Positions 19,544 through 29,139 of a stretch of DNA of 64,000 nt are shown one piece after another. The first letter of the stretch is position 1. Each line of letters opens with the position of its first letter. The notes below the pieces were generated by a model, which was not told the DNA's origin, did no database searches, and saw nothing but the letters and a program-made list of their open reading frames with translations. Source of the stretch: JBDOQU01 sp039839375 (lineage in GTDB: Bacteria > Pseudomonadota > Alphaproteobacteria > DSM-16000 > Inquilinaceae); contig NZ_JBDOQU010000006.1 of the NCBI RefSeq assembly GCF_039839375.1, positions 180,288 to 244,287 on the forward strand, in the 5' to 3' direction. A program made the translations under genes and the position numbers.

Positions 19544-20044
19544 TCAACCCCAGCCCGCGCCCTCGTAGCGGACCATGTCGGTCCAGGCGCGCTCCACGCG
19601 GCGGAGGGTGCGGCAGGTGGTTTCCAGGTCGGCGGGGTCGGCGGCCAGGGTCTCGACATGCCCTTCCTCCATCCCCTGGATCCGGTCGCGCAGCGCCCTT
19701 CCCCTGTCGGACAGCCGCAGCCGGGCGGATCGCCGATCGCGAGCGGACGCCGCGCGGTCGACATAGCCCGCCTCGACAAGCTGCTTCAGATTGTAGGAGG
19801 CGTTGGAGCCCAGATAGTAGCCGCGCTCGATCAGGTCGCGGACCGACAGCTCGTCGTCGCCGATGGTCAGCAGCATCATGAGCTGCACGGGGCTGAGGTC
19901 CTCCACACCCAGGCGCGTCATCTCCAGCCTCAGCACGTCCATGAAGCGACGGTGCAGCCTGTCGATGGTCCGCGCCATGTCGCGGTAGAGGGCCGGGGAG
20001 TCCGGGGTCTTGGTCGTTTCCACGGCGAACACTTTGCCGGCCAA
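19544..20044 (-). CDS. MarR-family regulator, LdtR-like
   Basis: 166 residues, winged helix-turn-helix. LSPVQLMMLLTIGDDELSVRDLIERGYYLGSNASYNLKQLVEAGYV is the DNA-binding region, and the GSNASYNLK recognition helix with DRRSARLRLSDRGRAL wing resembles LdtR, a regulator linked to L,D-transpeptidase and stress genes in Rhizobiales. Target genes are not evident here. Its 3' end is duplicated at 18.0 kb. It is divergent from the tadD-like gene. Confidence 0.85.
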   Translation of the reverse strand: MAGKVFAVETTKTPDSPALYRDMARTIDRLHRRFMDVLRLEMTRLGVEDLSPVQLMMLLTIGDDELSVRDLIERGYYLGSNASYNLKQLVEAGYVDRAASARDRRSARLRLSDRGRALRDRIQGMEEGHVETLAADPADLETTCRTLRRVERAWTDMVRYEGAGWG

Positions 20045-20120
20045 GCCTTTAAGGTCTGTTAACTGTGATTTGCGATGCTCCGCGACCTGGCGTTAACCAA
20101 CCCCTGCGGACACCGCCCCC

Positions 20121-20948
20121 ATGGCCCTTTCCCGTTCGCCCATACTGTCGACTGTGGCGGCGCTCGCGCTGCTGGCCACGACCGCCGGCTGCACCACGCT
20201 CGGCGACCTCGCCGGTGGGCCGGAGACAGACCCGCTGGCGGCCGCCGACAGCCAGGAATGGCGGGAGATCATGATGATCGCCGACACCACGCGCGGGAAC
20301 GGCGACCTTCCGATGGCGGCCGCGCTCTACGACCGCGCACACAAGGCCAATCCGGAGGCTGTGGAGCCGCTGCTGGCGCTGGGGGAGACGCTGTGGGACA
20401 TGGGCGGCGGGCGCGACAGCCTCCAGGCCTTCCGTGCCGCCGTCGCACGCCAGCCGCTGAGCGGCGAGGCCCATCGCGGCATGGGTCGGGCGCTCGTCGC
20501 GCTGGACCAGCCGCTTGAGGCGGCGGAGGAATTCCGCACCGCGCTTCGGATCGATCCCTCCGACGCAGAGGCCTATAACGGCCTCGGCGTCGCCCGCGAC
20601 ATGGCCGGCGATCATGCCGACGCGCAATTCCAGTACCGGCGCGGCCTGGCGCTCGCGCCCGACGACCTCAACCTCCTCAACAATCTGGGATTCTCCTACG
20701 CGCTGGCCGGCGATTACGGCCAGGCGATCGCGATCCTGGAGAATGTGACCGACGACCCGCAGGCCACCGCCCGCCACCGCCAGAACCTGGCGCTGGTCTA
20801 CGGTCTTGCCGGGGACGACGAAGCGGCCGCCCGCATGGCCGCGCTGGACTACGACCCCGGAACGGTGGAGCGGAACCTGGCCTACTACGAGTGGGCCCGA
20901 AACCAGATCGACGCCGCCCCGCCGGTAACGGTGTCCCCGGCGTCGTGA
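20121..20948 (+). CDS. tadD: TadD-like TPR lipoprotein of the Tad pilus
   Basis: 275 residues. A lipoprotein signal ends in LATTAGC (acylated Cys about 31). Four to five tetratricopeptide repeats follow (e.g. AYNGLGVARDMAGDHADAQFQYRRGLALAPDDLNLLNNLGFSYALAGDYGQAIAILE). TadD proteins are outer-membrane-associated pilotin/assembly factors for the Tad secretin. It sits on the opposite strand to the rest of the locus, convergent with tadC across a repetitive element. Confidence 0.82.
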   Translation: MALSRSPILSTVAALALLATTAGCTTLGDLAGGPETDPLAAADSQEWREIMMIADTTRGNGDLPMAAALYDRAHKANPEAVEPLLALGETLWDMGGGRDSLQAFRAAVARQPLSGEAHRGMGRALVALDQPLEAAEEFRTALRIDPSDAEAYNGLGVARDMAGDHADAQFQYRRGLALAPDDLNLLNNLGFSYALAGDYGQAIAILENVTDDPQATARHRQNLALVYGLAGDDEAAARMAALDYDPGTVERNLAYYEWARNQIDAAPPVTVSPAS

Positions 20949-20971
20949 GCGGGTAAGGCTCGCCATTTTCT

Positions 20972-21098
20972 TGTTGGTCATTCCGGCCTCCGAGCCGGAA
21001 TCCATAGGCCGATCCCGCTTCACCGGCGGTGAAGGACCGGACGCGGTCTCGTCCGCCATCGACGCCGCATGGATGCTGGATCAAGTCCAGCATGACGA
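20972..21098. repeat. REP-like element, two facing palindromes
   Basis: Two hairpins between tadD and tadC: ATTCCGGC/GCCGGAAT (20980-21001) and ATGCTGGA-TCAAG-TCCAGCAT (21073-21093), flanked by GGTC and CATGG/ATGACG as in the copies at 33.2, 51.4 and 63.4 kb. At a convergent gene junction it may also end transcription. Confidence 0.8.
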
Positions 21099-21112
21099 CG
21101 CTTGCTTAGGGC

Positions 21113-22090
21113 CTACATCGCGCTCAGCGAATCGATCGTGCGGAGGATGGCGGGGCCGATCAGGACGATGAAGAGGGGCGGCAGGATGAAGGCGATCATC
21201 GGCACGGTCATGACCGCCGGCAGCCGGGCGGCTTTCTCCTCCGCCCGCATCATCCGTTCGTTCCGCAGTTCCGCCGACAGCACGCGCAGCGACTGGGCGA
21301 GCGGCGTGCCGTAGCGTTCGGTCTGCTGCAGGGTGGAGATCAGCGCCTTTATGCCGGGCAATCGCACCCGGTCGACAAGGCCGGAAAGCGCCTTCGACCG
21401 TTCCGGCAGGAAACCAAGCTCCAGCCCCGTCAGCCCGATCTCGTCCGCCAGTTCAGGGCAGCTTTCGCCGATTTCCCGCGCCACCCGCTCCAGCGCGGCG
21501 TCCAGGCTCAAGCCCGCCTCGGCGCAGATGACCATCAGGTCGAAGGCGTCGGGCAGCGCCTTGCGGATCGCCTTCAGCCGCTTCTGGATCGCGTTCTTGA
21601 CGAAGATCTCCGGCGTGTAGGCGCCAACGACGATCGCGACCATCGCCGCCAGCAGCGCCTGGATGTCGTTGAAGGGCAGGGTGACGCCGTAGATCAGCAG
21701 GACCGACAGGGCCGCGATCGTGAGCGGCAGCACCGCCTTGGCGAAGAGGAAGGCGGTCAGCGCCTCCCGCGACCGCCAGCCGGCCTGGGCCAGCCGGGAA
21801 GCCGCCGCGCTGGCGGTCTTGCCGCGCGCCAGCCTCAGCCGCGCCACCACCGTGGCGACGAAGCCGTCGCGGGCCAGCGTCCGTTCCCGGCGGGTCCTGC
21901 GGGTCAGCCCCTTCTTCAGCACCTCCCGCCGTTCGGCCAGCGCCTTCAGCCGGCCCGGCAGCGGGTCGCGGTCCATGAAGGCCATCCAGATCAGCGCCAC
22001 GACGGCGACCGCGCCCAGCGCCGCCAGGAAGGCCATCGCGTCCTGGCCGCCGATCCCATAGGGACGGAGCATGGCGTCGAGGCGGTTCAT
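21113..22090 (-). CDS. tadC: Tad pilus inner-membrane platform protein TadC
   Basis: 325 residues with a type II secretion F domain (AFDLMVICAEAGLSLDAALERVAREIGESCPELADEI) between membrane helices. With TadB it forms the membrane platform on which the CpaF ATPase acts. It overlaps tadB by four bases (ATGA) and is the last gene of the minus-strand tad operon. Confidence 0.92.
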   Translation of the reverse strand: MNRLDAMLRPYGIGGQDAMAFLAALGAVAVVALIWMAFMDRDPLPGRLKALAERREVLKKGLTRRTRRERTLARDGFVATVVARLRLARGKTASAAASRLAQAGWRSREALTAFLFAKAVLPLTIAALSVLLIYGVTLPFNDIQALLAAMVAIVVGAYTPEIFVKNAIQKRLKAIRKALPDAFDLMVICAEAGLSLDAALERVAREIGESCPELADEIGLTGLELGFLPERSKALSGLVDRVRLPGIKALISTLQQTERYGTPLAQSLRVLSAELRNERMMRAEEKAARLPAVMTVPMIAFILPPLFIVLIGPAILRTIDSLSAM

Positions 22091-23088
22091 ATCTCGAACC
22101 GGATCATCTTCGCCATGATCAGCACGCCGACCACGATGAAGCCGAGCCCGATCCCGACCATGATCAGCCCGCGCGGATCGTGGAACAGGTCCATCACATA
22201 GTCGGGGCTGAGGAACATCAGGATCGCGAACATCAGGAAAGGCAGCGACCCGATGATCCAGGCGCTGGCCCGCGCTTCGGACGACATCGCCTTGATCTTC
22301 AGCTTCAACTGCCGGCGCTTGCGCAAGAGGTCGGCTAGATTGGCCAGCGTTTCGGCGAGATTACCGCCGGTTTCACGCTGGATCGCCATGGCGATGATCA
22401 GGAACTTGAACTCCGGACAGTCGAGCCGCCGGGCCACGTCCCACATCGCCTGCTCCAGCGACTGGCCGAGCCGCACGCTGTCGGAGATGGCCCGGAACTC
22501 CACGCCGATCGGGTCGGCCATCTCCCGCCCCACGGCGGTGATCGATTCGGATACCGGCAGGCCCGAGCGCAGGCCCCGGCAGATGAGGTCGATGGCTTCC
22601 GGAAAGTCGTTGAGGAACCTGTTGATCCGGCGACCGCCCATCCAGCCGACGATCATGTGCGGCAGCCCCAGCCCGCCGATGACCGCGAGCGGGATACCCA
22701 GCACCGGCGCGAGCCCGAACAGCAGGACGAGCGCGGAGCCCAGCACGCCCAGGCTGATCAGCGTAATCAGCACATATTCGGAAAGCGTGATCTTCTTCCC
22801 CGTCCGCGCCAGCCTCAGCCGCATCTTCTCCGGCTTCGGCAGCAGCGCTTTCAGGAGCCGGTCGAGCGTCGGTATGGAGCTGTCCTGGGTCGAGCGGCGG
22901 ATACCGCCGCCCGCCCGTCCGCCGGACCGGGACCGCTCCGCCCGACCGACCCGCGCCAGCCGCTTCTTCACGACCGCGCCGGAGGTCGCGGGATCGCCCG
23001 CGAAGGCCATGAACAGGACGACGATCAGGAGGATGCCGCCGGCCGAGACGATGGCGAGCGGCAACAGGGAGGCGTCGGTCAGGGTCAT
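22087..23088 (-). CDS. tadB: Tad pilus inner-membrane platform protein TadB
   Basis: 333 residues: N-terminal helix, basic linker, two central helices, the GspF-like domain (FPEAIDLICRGLRSGLPVSESITAVGREMADPIGVEF) and C-terminal helices. Partner of TadC. Starts 13 bases after the cpaF stop and overlaps tadC by four bases. Confidence 0.93.
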   Translation of the reverse strand: MTLTDASLLPLAIVSAGGILLIVVLFMAFAGDPATSGAVVKKRLARVGRAERSRSGGRAGGGIRRSTQDSSIPTLDRLLKALLPKPEKMRLRLARTGKKITLSEYVLITLISLGVLGSALVLLFGLAPVLGIPLAVIGGLGLPHMIVGWMGGRRINRFLNDFPEAIDLICRGLRSGLPVSESITAVGREMADPIGVEFRAISDSVRLGQSLEQAMWDVARRLDCPEFKFLIIAMAIQRETGGNLAETLANLADLLRKRRQLKLKIKAMSSEARASAWIIGSLPFLMFAILMFLSPDYVMDLFHDPRGLIMVGIGLGFIVVGVLIMAKMIRFEI

Positions 23089-23101
23089 GCCGCCCGCCCC
23101 G

Positions 23102-24781
23102 TCACATGCATTCCATCAGCGCCGCATCGAGCCCGTAATAGGCCGCGCGCTGGGTGAAGTGGGGGCGGATGGCGGCGGATTTGAAATCGCCGATCAGCAT
23201 CCCGTTCGGCTTCTCGCCGACATATTCGTACCAGAACAGATCCTGCATGGTGACGATGTCGCCTTCCATGCCGACCACTTCGCTGACATAGGTGATGCGT
23301 CGCACGCCGTCGCGCATCCGGCTGATCTGGACGATCATGTCGACCGCCGAGGCGATCTGCGTCCGCACCGCCTTGGCCGGCAGGTTGATGCCGGACATGC
23401 CGACCATGTTCTCCAGCCGGGTCAGCGCCTCACGCGGGCGGTTGGCGTGGATGGTGGAGAGCGAGCCGTCATGGCCGGTGTTCATGGCCTGGAGCATGTC
23501 CAGCGCCTCCGATCCCCGGATCTCGCCCAGGATGATGCGGTCGGGGCGCATCCGCAGGGCGTTCTTCACCAGCTCGCGCATGGTGATCTCGCCCTGCCCT
23601 TCCAGGTTCGCCGGCCGCGTCTCCAGCCTCACGACGTGGGGTTGCTGCAATTGCAGCTCGGCCGCGTCCTCGATGGTGACGATCCGTTCCGTCGTGTCGA
23701 TCATCCGGGAAAGCGCATTCAGCAGGGTCGTCTTGCCGGAGCCGGTGCCGCCGGAGATCAGGATGTTGAGCCGCGACCGGGCGGCGATCTTCAGCACCGT
23801 CGCCATCGCCGGCGACAGGTTCTCCTGCCGCTCCATGACATCGAGAGTGATCTTCTTCTTCGCGAATTTCCGGATGGAGATCGAAGGCCCGTCGATCGCC
23901 AGCGGCGGGATGATGATGTTGACGCGGCTGCCATCCTCCAGCCTTGCGTCGACCAGAGGAGTGCTTTCATCGACTCGGCGGCCGATGCGGGTGACGATGC
24001 GCGTCGCGATCGCCATGACATGGGCGTTGTCGCGGAAATGGACGCCGGTCAGCGTCAACTTGCCCTTGCGCTCTACGAACACCTGGCGCGGGCCGTTCAC
24101 CATGATGTCGGTGATCGACTCATCCTCCAGAAGCGGCTCCAGCGGCCCCAGCCCCAGCATGTCGTCCAGCAGCCGGTCGACCAAAGTCTGCCGTTCCGCG
24201 AGGTTGAGCTGGATCTTCTGTTCGACAAGAAGCTCCGCGACGATGTCGGCGATCTCCCGCTCCAGTTCGTCCCGCTCCATGGCGGCGGCGGCGGTGGCGT
24301 CGATCCGCTCCATCAGCAGATCGCCCAGCCGCGCCTTGGCCTCGCGCACCTTAGTTTCGTTGGCCGATCCGCGGGCCGGAAGCTGGTAGACCTCCGCCGC
24401 GACCTGTTCGTCCAGGCTGCTCAACGACGGTTTGGGCCGCGTGGGCGGGGCGACATCCACCATGGGCGACGGCGCGATTTCCGCCGAAGGCGGTTCGGCG
24501 GGCGTCGGGTCGGGATTGTCGGGAATCTGGGCTTCCACCGCGTCGACCACGCGGGCGACAAGGTCGCGCTGTTCCAGCAGGTTCATCGACGCAAGCCGGC
24601 CGCCCAGCCGCGCCGCGACCGACGCCTTGATCTCCCGCGCCAGATCGGCCCGCGACAGGCCCGCCAGCGCCGCGAGATCCAGGCCGGGCAGCAGATCAGG
24701 GATCAGCCCGTCCGCCAGATCGACGGGCGCGGGGCCGCTCACCGCCGCCGCCGGTTCCTCTCCGCCGGAACGCCGGAACAT
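23102..24781 (-). CDS. cpaF: Tad pilus assembly ATPase CpaF/TadA
   Basis: 559 residues, a VirB11/GspE-type secretion ATPase. Walker A is SGGTGSGKTTLLN (about 343-355); the Walker B/Asp box region is RMRPDRIILGEIRGSEALDMLQAMNTGHDGSLSTIHAN. The N-terminal ~200 residues are variable and Pro-rich. It powers Flp pilus extension and, in single-ATPase Tad systems, retraction. Residues about 214-255 are duplicated as a relic at 19415-19538. It overlaps cpaE by one base. Confidence 0.96.
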   Translation of the reverse strand: MFRRSGGEEPAAAVSGPAPVDLADGLIPDLLPGLDLAALAGLSRADLAREIKASVAARLGGRLASMNLLEQRDLVARVVDAVEAQIPDNPDPTPAEPPSAEIAPSPMVDVAPPTRPKPSLSSLDEQVAAEVYQLPARGSANETKVREAKARLGDLLMERIDATAAAAMERDELEREIADIVAELLVEQKIQLNLAERQTLVDRLLDDMLGLGPLEPLLEDESITDIMVNGPRQVFVERKGKLTLTGVHFRDNAHVMAIATRIVTRIGRRVDESTPLVDARLEDGSRVNIIIPPLAIDGPSISIRKFAKKKITLDVMERQENLSPAMATVLKIAARSRLNILISGGTGSGKTTLLNALSRMIDTTERIVTIEDAAELQLQQPHVVRLETRPANLEGQGEITMRELVKNALRMRPDRIILGEIRGSEALDMLQAMNTGHDGSLSTIHANRPREALTRLENMVGMSGINLPAKAVRTQIASAVDMIVQISRMRDGVRRITYVSEVVGMEGDIVTMQDLFWYEYVGEKPNGMLIGDFKSAAIRPHFTQRAAYYGLDAALMECM

Positions 24782-26022
24782 CAGCCCTTCGCCTTCTTCT
24801 TGCGCTTCAGGAAGGAGAGCGGGCTCTTCTTCGGCGGGGCCGCGCCCGCGATTTCCTGCGCCAGCCCGCGCAGCGCCCTGGTCGCGGCGGCGGCGGCGGC
24901 GACCGCGCCCAGCGCCTTGCCGGCGTTGGCCGCCTGGCGCACCGCCTTGGAATCTTCCGGCACGAGGGCCGCGAGCTTGCGGCCGATCCCCTTCTCGAAG
25001 GCGGCCTTGTCGATCTGCGGCTGGCGTTCCTTGCCGACGCGCGCGACGACCGGCATGACCCTGGCGTCGCCGCCCAGCGCGTCGACCGCCGCCAGCGCCC
25101 GGCTGGTGTCGCGGATGCCGGCGAGCGACAGGTCGGAGACGAGGATCACCCTGTCCGCGCCGATCAGCAGCCGGCGATGGAGCGGCAGGAGCGCGCGGGG
25201 CATGTCGACGACGACATTGGCAAATGTGCCGCGCAGTTCGCGGATCAGCGCCTCCGCCGCGCGGGTGTCGAACTGGATCGGGTCCTCCAGCGGCTCTTCC
25301 GCGCCCAGCACGCAGAACCGTTCGCTTTCCGAGGCGAGCGAGCTTGCGATCAGCAGCCGGTCCACGCGGTCCGGGCTCTGCAGCGCCTCCCGAAGGCCGC
25401 GCCCCGGCTCCAGGTCCAGGGCCAGCGCGTCGGTGCCGAACTGAAGGTCCATGTCCAGCAGCACCGTCTGCCGCTCATGCTCATGGGCCATCAGCCAGGC
25501 CGTGTTGACGGCGATGGTGCTGGCGCCGACACCGCCGCGCACGCCGATCACGAAGGTCAGCGACCCGACCTCCCCCGCTTCCGGGGTCGCGCTCGCCTTC
25601 CCCGCCGCCGCCAGCACCTGCCGCAGCAGGTCCGCCTCCAGCGGCTTCACCAGGTAATCGTGGGCTCCGGCCTCCTTCAGCCGCCGGTAGAGGATCACAT
25701 CGTTGGTGGAGCCGACGCCGACGATCCGGCATTCCTTGCCGCAGCGGATGGCGAGCGCGGCCATGGAGGAAACCGGATCCTCCGTCTCGTCGATATCGAC
25801 CACCATGATCCGGGGCGCGTGGGTCCCGTCGATGATCTCGACCACATCCTCCAACAGGTAGCGCTGGACGACAGATGATGGCCAGCCGCGCGCCCGCGCG
25901 AGGTCGCGCGCCGCCTGGGCGCTGCTTTCATCCATCAGGAACGCCATGAATTCGGCGTGGATGGAGGCCCTGGCGGAATTGTCTGTCCGCATCGCGGCTC
26001 CGGTTGCCGCCCTGGCCATCAT
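24781..26022 (-). CDS. cpaE: Tad pilus ParA/MinD-like protein CpaE
   Basis: 413 residues from ATG at 26022, whose start overlaps the cpaD stop; the longer open frame lies inside cpaD. A receiver-like N-domain (RIMVVDIDETEDPVSSMAALAIRCGKECRIVGVGSTND) lacks an obvious phosphorylation context. It is followed by a P-loop ATPase with GVRGGVGASTIAVNTAW, where the usual Lys-Thr of the Walker A is replaced by Ala-Ser, as is common in CpaE. CpaE (TadZ) localises the pilus machine to the pole. Confidence 0.9.
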   Translation of the reverse strand: MMARAATGAAMRTDNSARASIHAEFMAFLMDESSAQAARDLARARGWPSSVVQRYLLEDVVEIIDGTHAPRIMVVDIDETEDPVSSMAALAIRCGKECRIVGVGSTNDVILYRRLKEAGAHDYLVKPLEADLLRQVLAAAGKASATPEAGEVGSLTFVIGVRGGVGASTIAVNTAWLMAHEHERQTVLLDMDLQFGTDALALDLEPGRGLREALQSPDRVDRLLIASSLASESERFCVLGAEEPLEDPIQFDTRAAEALIRELRGTFANVVVDMPRALLPLHRRLLIGADRVILVSDLSLAGIRDTSRALAAVDALGGDARVMPVVARVGKERQPQIDKAAFEKGIGRKLAALVPEDSKAVRQAANAGKALGAVAAAAAATRALRGLAQEIAGAAPPKKSPLSFLKRKKKAKG

Positions 26023-26675
26023 TCCCCGCCCGCCGCCGTCGGGGCGGCCAGTTCCACCGCGCCGCCGGCGCGTTGCCGGGCGACGCCCAGCGCCAGCCTT
26101 TCGGCGTCTGCCGGGCCGGGGGCGCTGCCGACCAGCAGGTCGTGAGGATCGGCGATCATGGCCGCGAGATTGCCGGCCGTGATGCAGCCGAGACGCCCTG
26201 ACGGGTTGTTCAGATAGCCTTCCGCGATGCTTTCGCCCCAGGTCGGACATTGCGGCGCGGCGGCGACCATGGTGCGGATCGCCACACGGACGGCGTTGGG
26301 GTCGCTTTCTGGGTAGGAGGTCAGCCGGGGCGCGAAGCCTTTCGAGGAGAGATACTCCGTCACCGCCCGCGCCCGGCCGGAGGCGAGCGCGCTGGCGACC
26401 CCGACCGGATATTCCACAACCAGCTCGTCCTCCAGGCTCGGGTCATGCCCGGCCAGGAAATCGGCCAGCGCCGCCATCTCGTCGGCGGAAAGCACGGTGG
26501 CGGAGGGCGCGAAACGGACGGCGTGGGTGACTTCCATCGTCCGCACGACCGGACGCGGCGCCTCCCACGCGACGGCTGTGGGCGTCGGCGGCGGCGCGCA
26601 GGCGGCCAGCGCCAGCAGTCCGGTCAGCGCCGCGACGATGCCGGGCAGCCGGCTTCTCTGGATGTGAGCGTTCAT
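26019..26675 (-). CDS. cpaD: CpaD-type pilus assembly lipoprotein
   Basis: 218 residues. The signal peptide ends in ALLALAACAPPP (lipobox Cys about 26). The body has an OmpA-like periplasmic pattern (VRFAPSATVLSADEMAALADFLAGH, then SGRARAVTEYLSSKGF) and the conserved CpaD ending CPTWGESIAEGYLNNPSGRLGCITAGNLAAMIADP. It is thought to support the secretin. In order between cpaC and cpaE. Confidence 0.9.
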   Translation of the reverse strand: MNAHIQRSRLPGIVAALTGLLALAACAPPPTPTAVAWEAPRPVVRTMEVTHAVRFAPSATVLSADEMAALADFLAGHDPSLEDELVVEYPVGVASALASGRARAVTEYLSSKGFAPRLTSYPESDPNAVRVAIRTMVAAAPQCPTWGESIAEGYLNNPSGRLGCITAGNLAAMIADPHDLLVGSAPGPADAERLALGVARQRAGGAVELAAPTAAGGE

Positions 26676-26688
26676 GATCCGTCGTCTC

Positions 26689-28053
26689 TTATTCCAGGAT
26701 GAACCCGACCGGCCCGACCAGCGACACCGGTGCGCCCTCGCCGCCGGCCGATGCGGCGGCGTGGCCGACGAAGCGGCCGTTGAGCAGCCGGTCGGCGTCG
26801 TTGGGCGGCAGCAGATCCTGCTGAGGGATCGCCAGACGATCGGTCGACACCGGCCGCACCAGATAGGGCGTCACGATGATGACCAGCTCGCTTTCGTCCC
26901 GCTGGAACGAGGTAGAACGGAAGAGCGCGCCCAGCACCGGGAGATCACCCAGGAACGGAAAGCGGGCGATGCTCTGGTTGCTGTTGTTCTGGAGCAGCCC
27001 CGCGATCGCGAAGCTCTGCCCGCTGCCCAGTTCCACCGTCGTCTCCGCCCGCCGCGTCGTGAGCGCCGGAATCTCCAGCCCGTCGATCACCACGGCACCG
27101 GCGGAGGAAAGCTGGCTGACCTCCGGCCGGACGCGAAGGTTGATCCGCCCGTCGCCGACCAGCGTCGGCGTGAAGGCGAGCGAGACGCCGAATTCCTTGT
27201 ATTCGACGGTCAGCGATTCATCATCGACCAGAGGAATCGGGAATTCACCGCCCGCGAGGAAGCTGGCCGTCTCGCCGGACATCGCCGTCAGGTTCGGTTC
27301 GGCCAGCACGGTGACCAGCCCCTCCTCCTCCAGCGCGTCGATCAGCCCGTTGACGTCCAGGCTGCCGCTGTTGAAGGCGGTATAGAGGTTCGATCCCTGT
27401 CCCACCCGCGAAACGACGCCGTCGACGATGTTGATGTCCGCGCCCTGGGCGAGGCCGAAGGTGAAGTTGCCGACGGTGCCCAGCGCCTCCCAATTGACGC
27501 CGAACTGCTTGCTGACGGTCCGGCTGACCTCCGCCACCCGGACGCGGAGCTGGATCTGGCTGGGCGCGTTGACGGTCAGTCGGTTGATGATATCCGCGCC
27601 CTCGCCGATGAACTGCGCGGCCAGCCGCCGGGCGTCCTCCGCGTCGGCGGCCGACGCGACCTGTCCGGTCAAGAGGATGCCGCCCTGGACGGACCGGGCG
27701 CTGATCGCCGCCTCGGGCAGCAGGGCGTCGATTTCCCCCTGCAAACTGTCCAGATTGTGGGTGACGACGACCGGCCGGTCGACCAGCACCTCGTCATCCT
27801 CGCCGATCGCGAACAGCGAGGTCTCCCCGACGCCGAGGCCGAAGACATAGACCAGGCTGGGGGCCATCACCTGGATGTCGGCGATGGCGGGATTGGCGAT
27901 GAAGACGGCGGCCGCCGGCTCCGGCAGACGGACAAGATCGCCCTTGTTCAACTCCAGCGCGATCTCCTGCGCCGAGGCGCCGACGGCGAGCCCTAGCCAG
28001 ATTAAGGTTAACGCCGCGATGCGGACGGCGAGGATGCGAAGGGAACGCGCCAT
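26689..28053 (-). CDS. cpaC: Tad pilus secretin CpaC/RcpA
   Basis: 454 residues with a signal peptide, an N-terminal pilus/BON-like domain (LVRLPEPAAAVFIANPAIADIQVMAPSLVYVFGLGVGETSL) and a C-terminal secretin domain containing LAEPNLTAMSGETASFLAGGEFPIP and the closing ELVIIVTPYLVRP motif. Forms the outer-membrane channel for the Flp pilus. It follows cpaB by 13 bases. Confidence 0.95.
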   Translation of the reverse strand: MARSLRILAVRIAALTLIWLGLAVGASAQEIALELNKGDLVRLPEPAAAVFIANPAIADIQVMAPSLVYVFGLGVGETSLFAIGEDDEVLVDRPVVVTHNLDSLQGEIDALLPEAAISARSVQGGILLTGQVASAADAEDARRLAAQFIGEGADIINRLTVNAPSQIQLRVRVAEVSRTVSKQFGVNWEALGTVGNFTFGLAQGADINIVDGVVSRVGQGSNLYTAFNSGSLDVNGLIDALEEEGLVTVLAEPNLTAMSGETASFLAGGEFPIPLVDDESLTVEYKEFGVSLAFTPTLVGDGRINLRVRPEVSQLSSAGAVVIDGLEIPALTTRRAETTVELGSGQSFAIAGLLQNNSNQSIARFPFLGDLPVLGALFRSTSFQRDESELVIIVTPYLVRPVSTDRLAIPQQDLLPPNDADRLLNGRFVGHAAASAGGEGAPVSLVGPVGFILE

Positions 28054-28066
28054 CGGCGGGGTGATC

Positions 28067-29011
28067 CTAATCGAAGATCTTCGGTTCGGCGGGCGTTCCG
28101 CCGCGCATCACCTGGACAGTACGGGATGGCGCGGCCGACGCGACCGGCGGCGGCGGCAGAAGCGCGCTGACATCGCTGTCCCAGGTGAAGCCGATGCCGC
28201 CTGTCGCCGGGTCGAGGACGGTCTGTTCGGCGGCCTGTCCGGCGGAATGGGATTTGTAGTCGATCGCGGCGATCAGGCTCGCCGCCGGATCGGCCTCGGG
28301 CGCTGGGATCAGGCTGCGCAGGCTGAGGGAAAGCTGGCCGATCTCCGACACCAGCGTGATCAGTTCGACATCGTCGGGCGTGACTTCAAGCGTCGCCAGT
28401 TCGCCGACCGTCGGCTGGGGCGTCTGGTCGTCCACCCGCTGGTCGATCGCCAGCACGCGAACATTGGTCAGCACCGTCTCGCTGGCCCGGCGGATCGCCA
28501 CCACCGCGGCGTCCGGCTGCTGGAGGGTGTGGGTCAGGATGACATCCACCCGGTCGCCGGGAAAGACGAGGCCGGCGAGGCCGGTGACGCTGGTGATCGG
28601 CACCGTGACGGCGCGCATGCCGGGCGTCAGCACGGCGGCGAGGAATCCCCGCTCCCCCCGCTTGACGAGGCGGCCGGGCGTGATCGGGTCGCCGGCGCGC
28701 AGGCCCTGGCGGACGACGGCGCCGCTGAATTCATCGATGGTATGACCCTGGTCGGAAACATAGGCGTCTGGCGCCCCCTGCCCTTCGGGCCAGGGCTGCC
28801 AGCGCAGATGATCCGGCGCGACAAGCGTGCCCATCGGCAGGTCCGACGCGGCGACCAGGATCTGGTAGGACGGCGCGGGCGGCGGCGCATCGGCCGTGAC
28901 CGGAGCGGCCGGCGTTGGCTCAGGAGCGGAAAGGAAGGTCCGCGCGAACTGAAACGTGCCGCCGGCGATGACCAGCGCGATCAGAAGCAGGATCAGCTTG
29001 CGGGCGGACAT
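28067..29011 (-). CDS. cpaB: Tad pilus assembly protein CpaB/RcpC
   Basis: 314 residues: one N-terminal membrane helix, then a SAF domain (ILVAASDLPMGTLVAPDHLRWQPWP) and the RcpC domain (RAVTVPITSVTGLAGLVFPGDRVDVILTH). CpaB sits in the periplasm and helps build or gate the secretin. First of the assembly genes after the pilin gene. Confidence 0.93.
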   Translation of the reverse strand: MSARKLILLLIALVIAGGTFQFARTFLSAPEPTPAAPVTADAPPPAPSYQILVAASDLPMGTLVAPDHLRWQPWPEGQGAPDAYVSDQGHTIDEFSGAVVRQGLRAGDPITPGRLVKRGERGFLAAVLTPGMRAVTVPITSVTGLAGLVFPGDRVDVILTHTLQQPDAAVVAIRRASETVLTNVRVLAIDQRVDDQTPQPTVGELATLEVTPDDVELITLVSEIGQLSLSLRSLIPAPEADPAASLIAAIDYKSHSAGQAAEQTVLDPATGGIGFTWDSDVSALLPPPPVASAAPSRTVQVMRGGTPAEPKIFD

Positions 29012-29139
29012 GAAGCAACTCCCGGAGTTGCGAAGGTCGCGGAGAACTATTCAGTCCAGCCGAGGAAGATCGCCCTTCGACAAGGGCTGCCGAAAGGCGA
29101 TCATTCTCTGCGGTACAGCGTGAAGTTTATGTGCTGCTA

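Noticed and set aside
22253..25444. A 1063-residue open frame on the plus strand across the tad genes
   Set aside because: It is antisense to tadB, cpaF and cpaE, which have clear family motifs; the composition (Arg/Pro/Ser-rich) is typical of GC-rich shadow frames.
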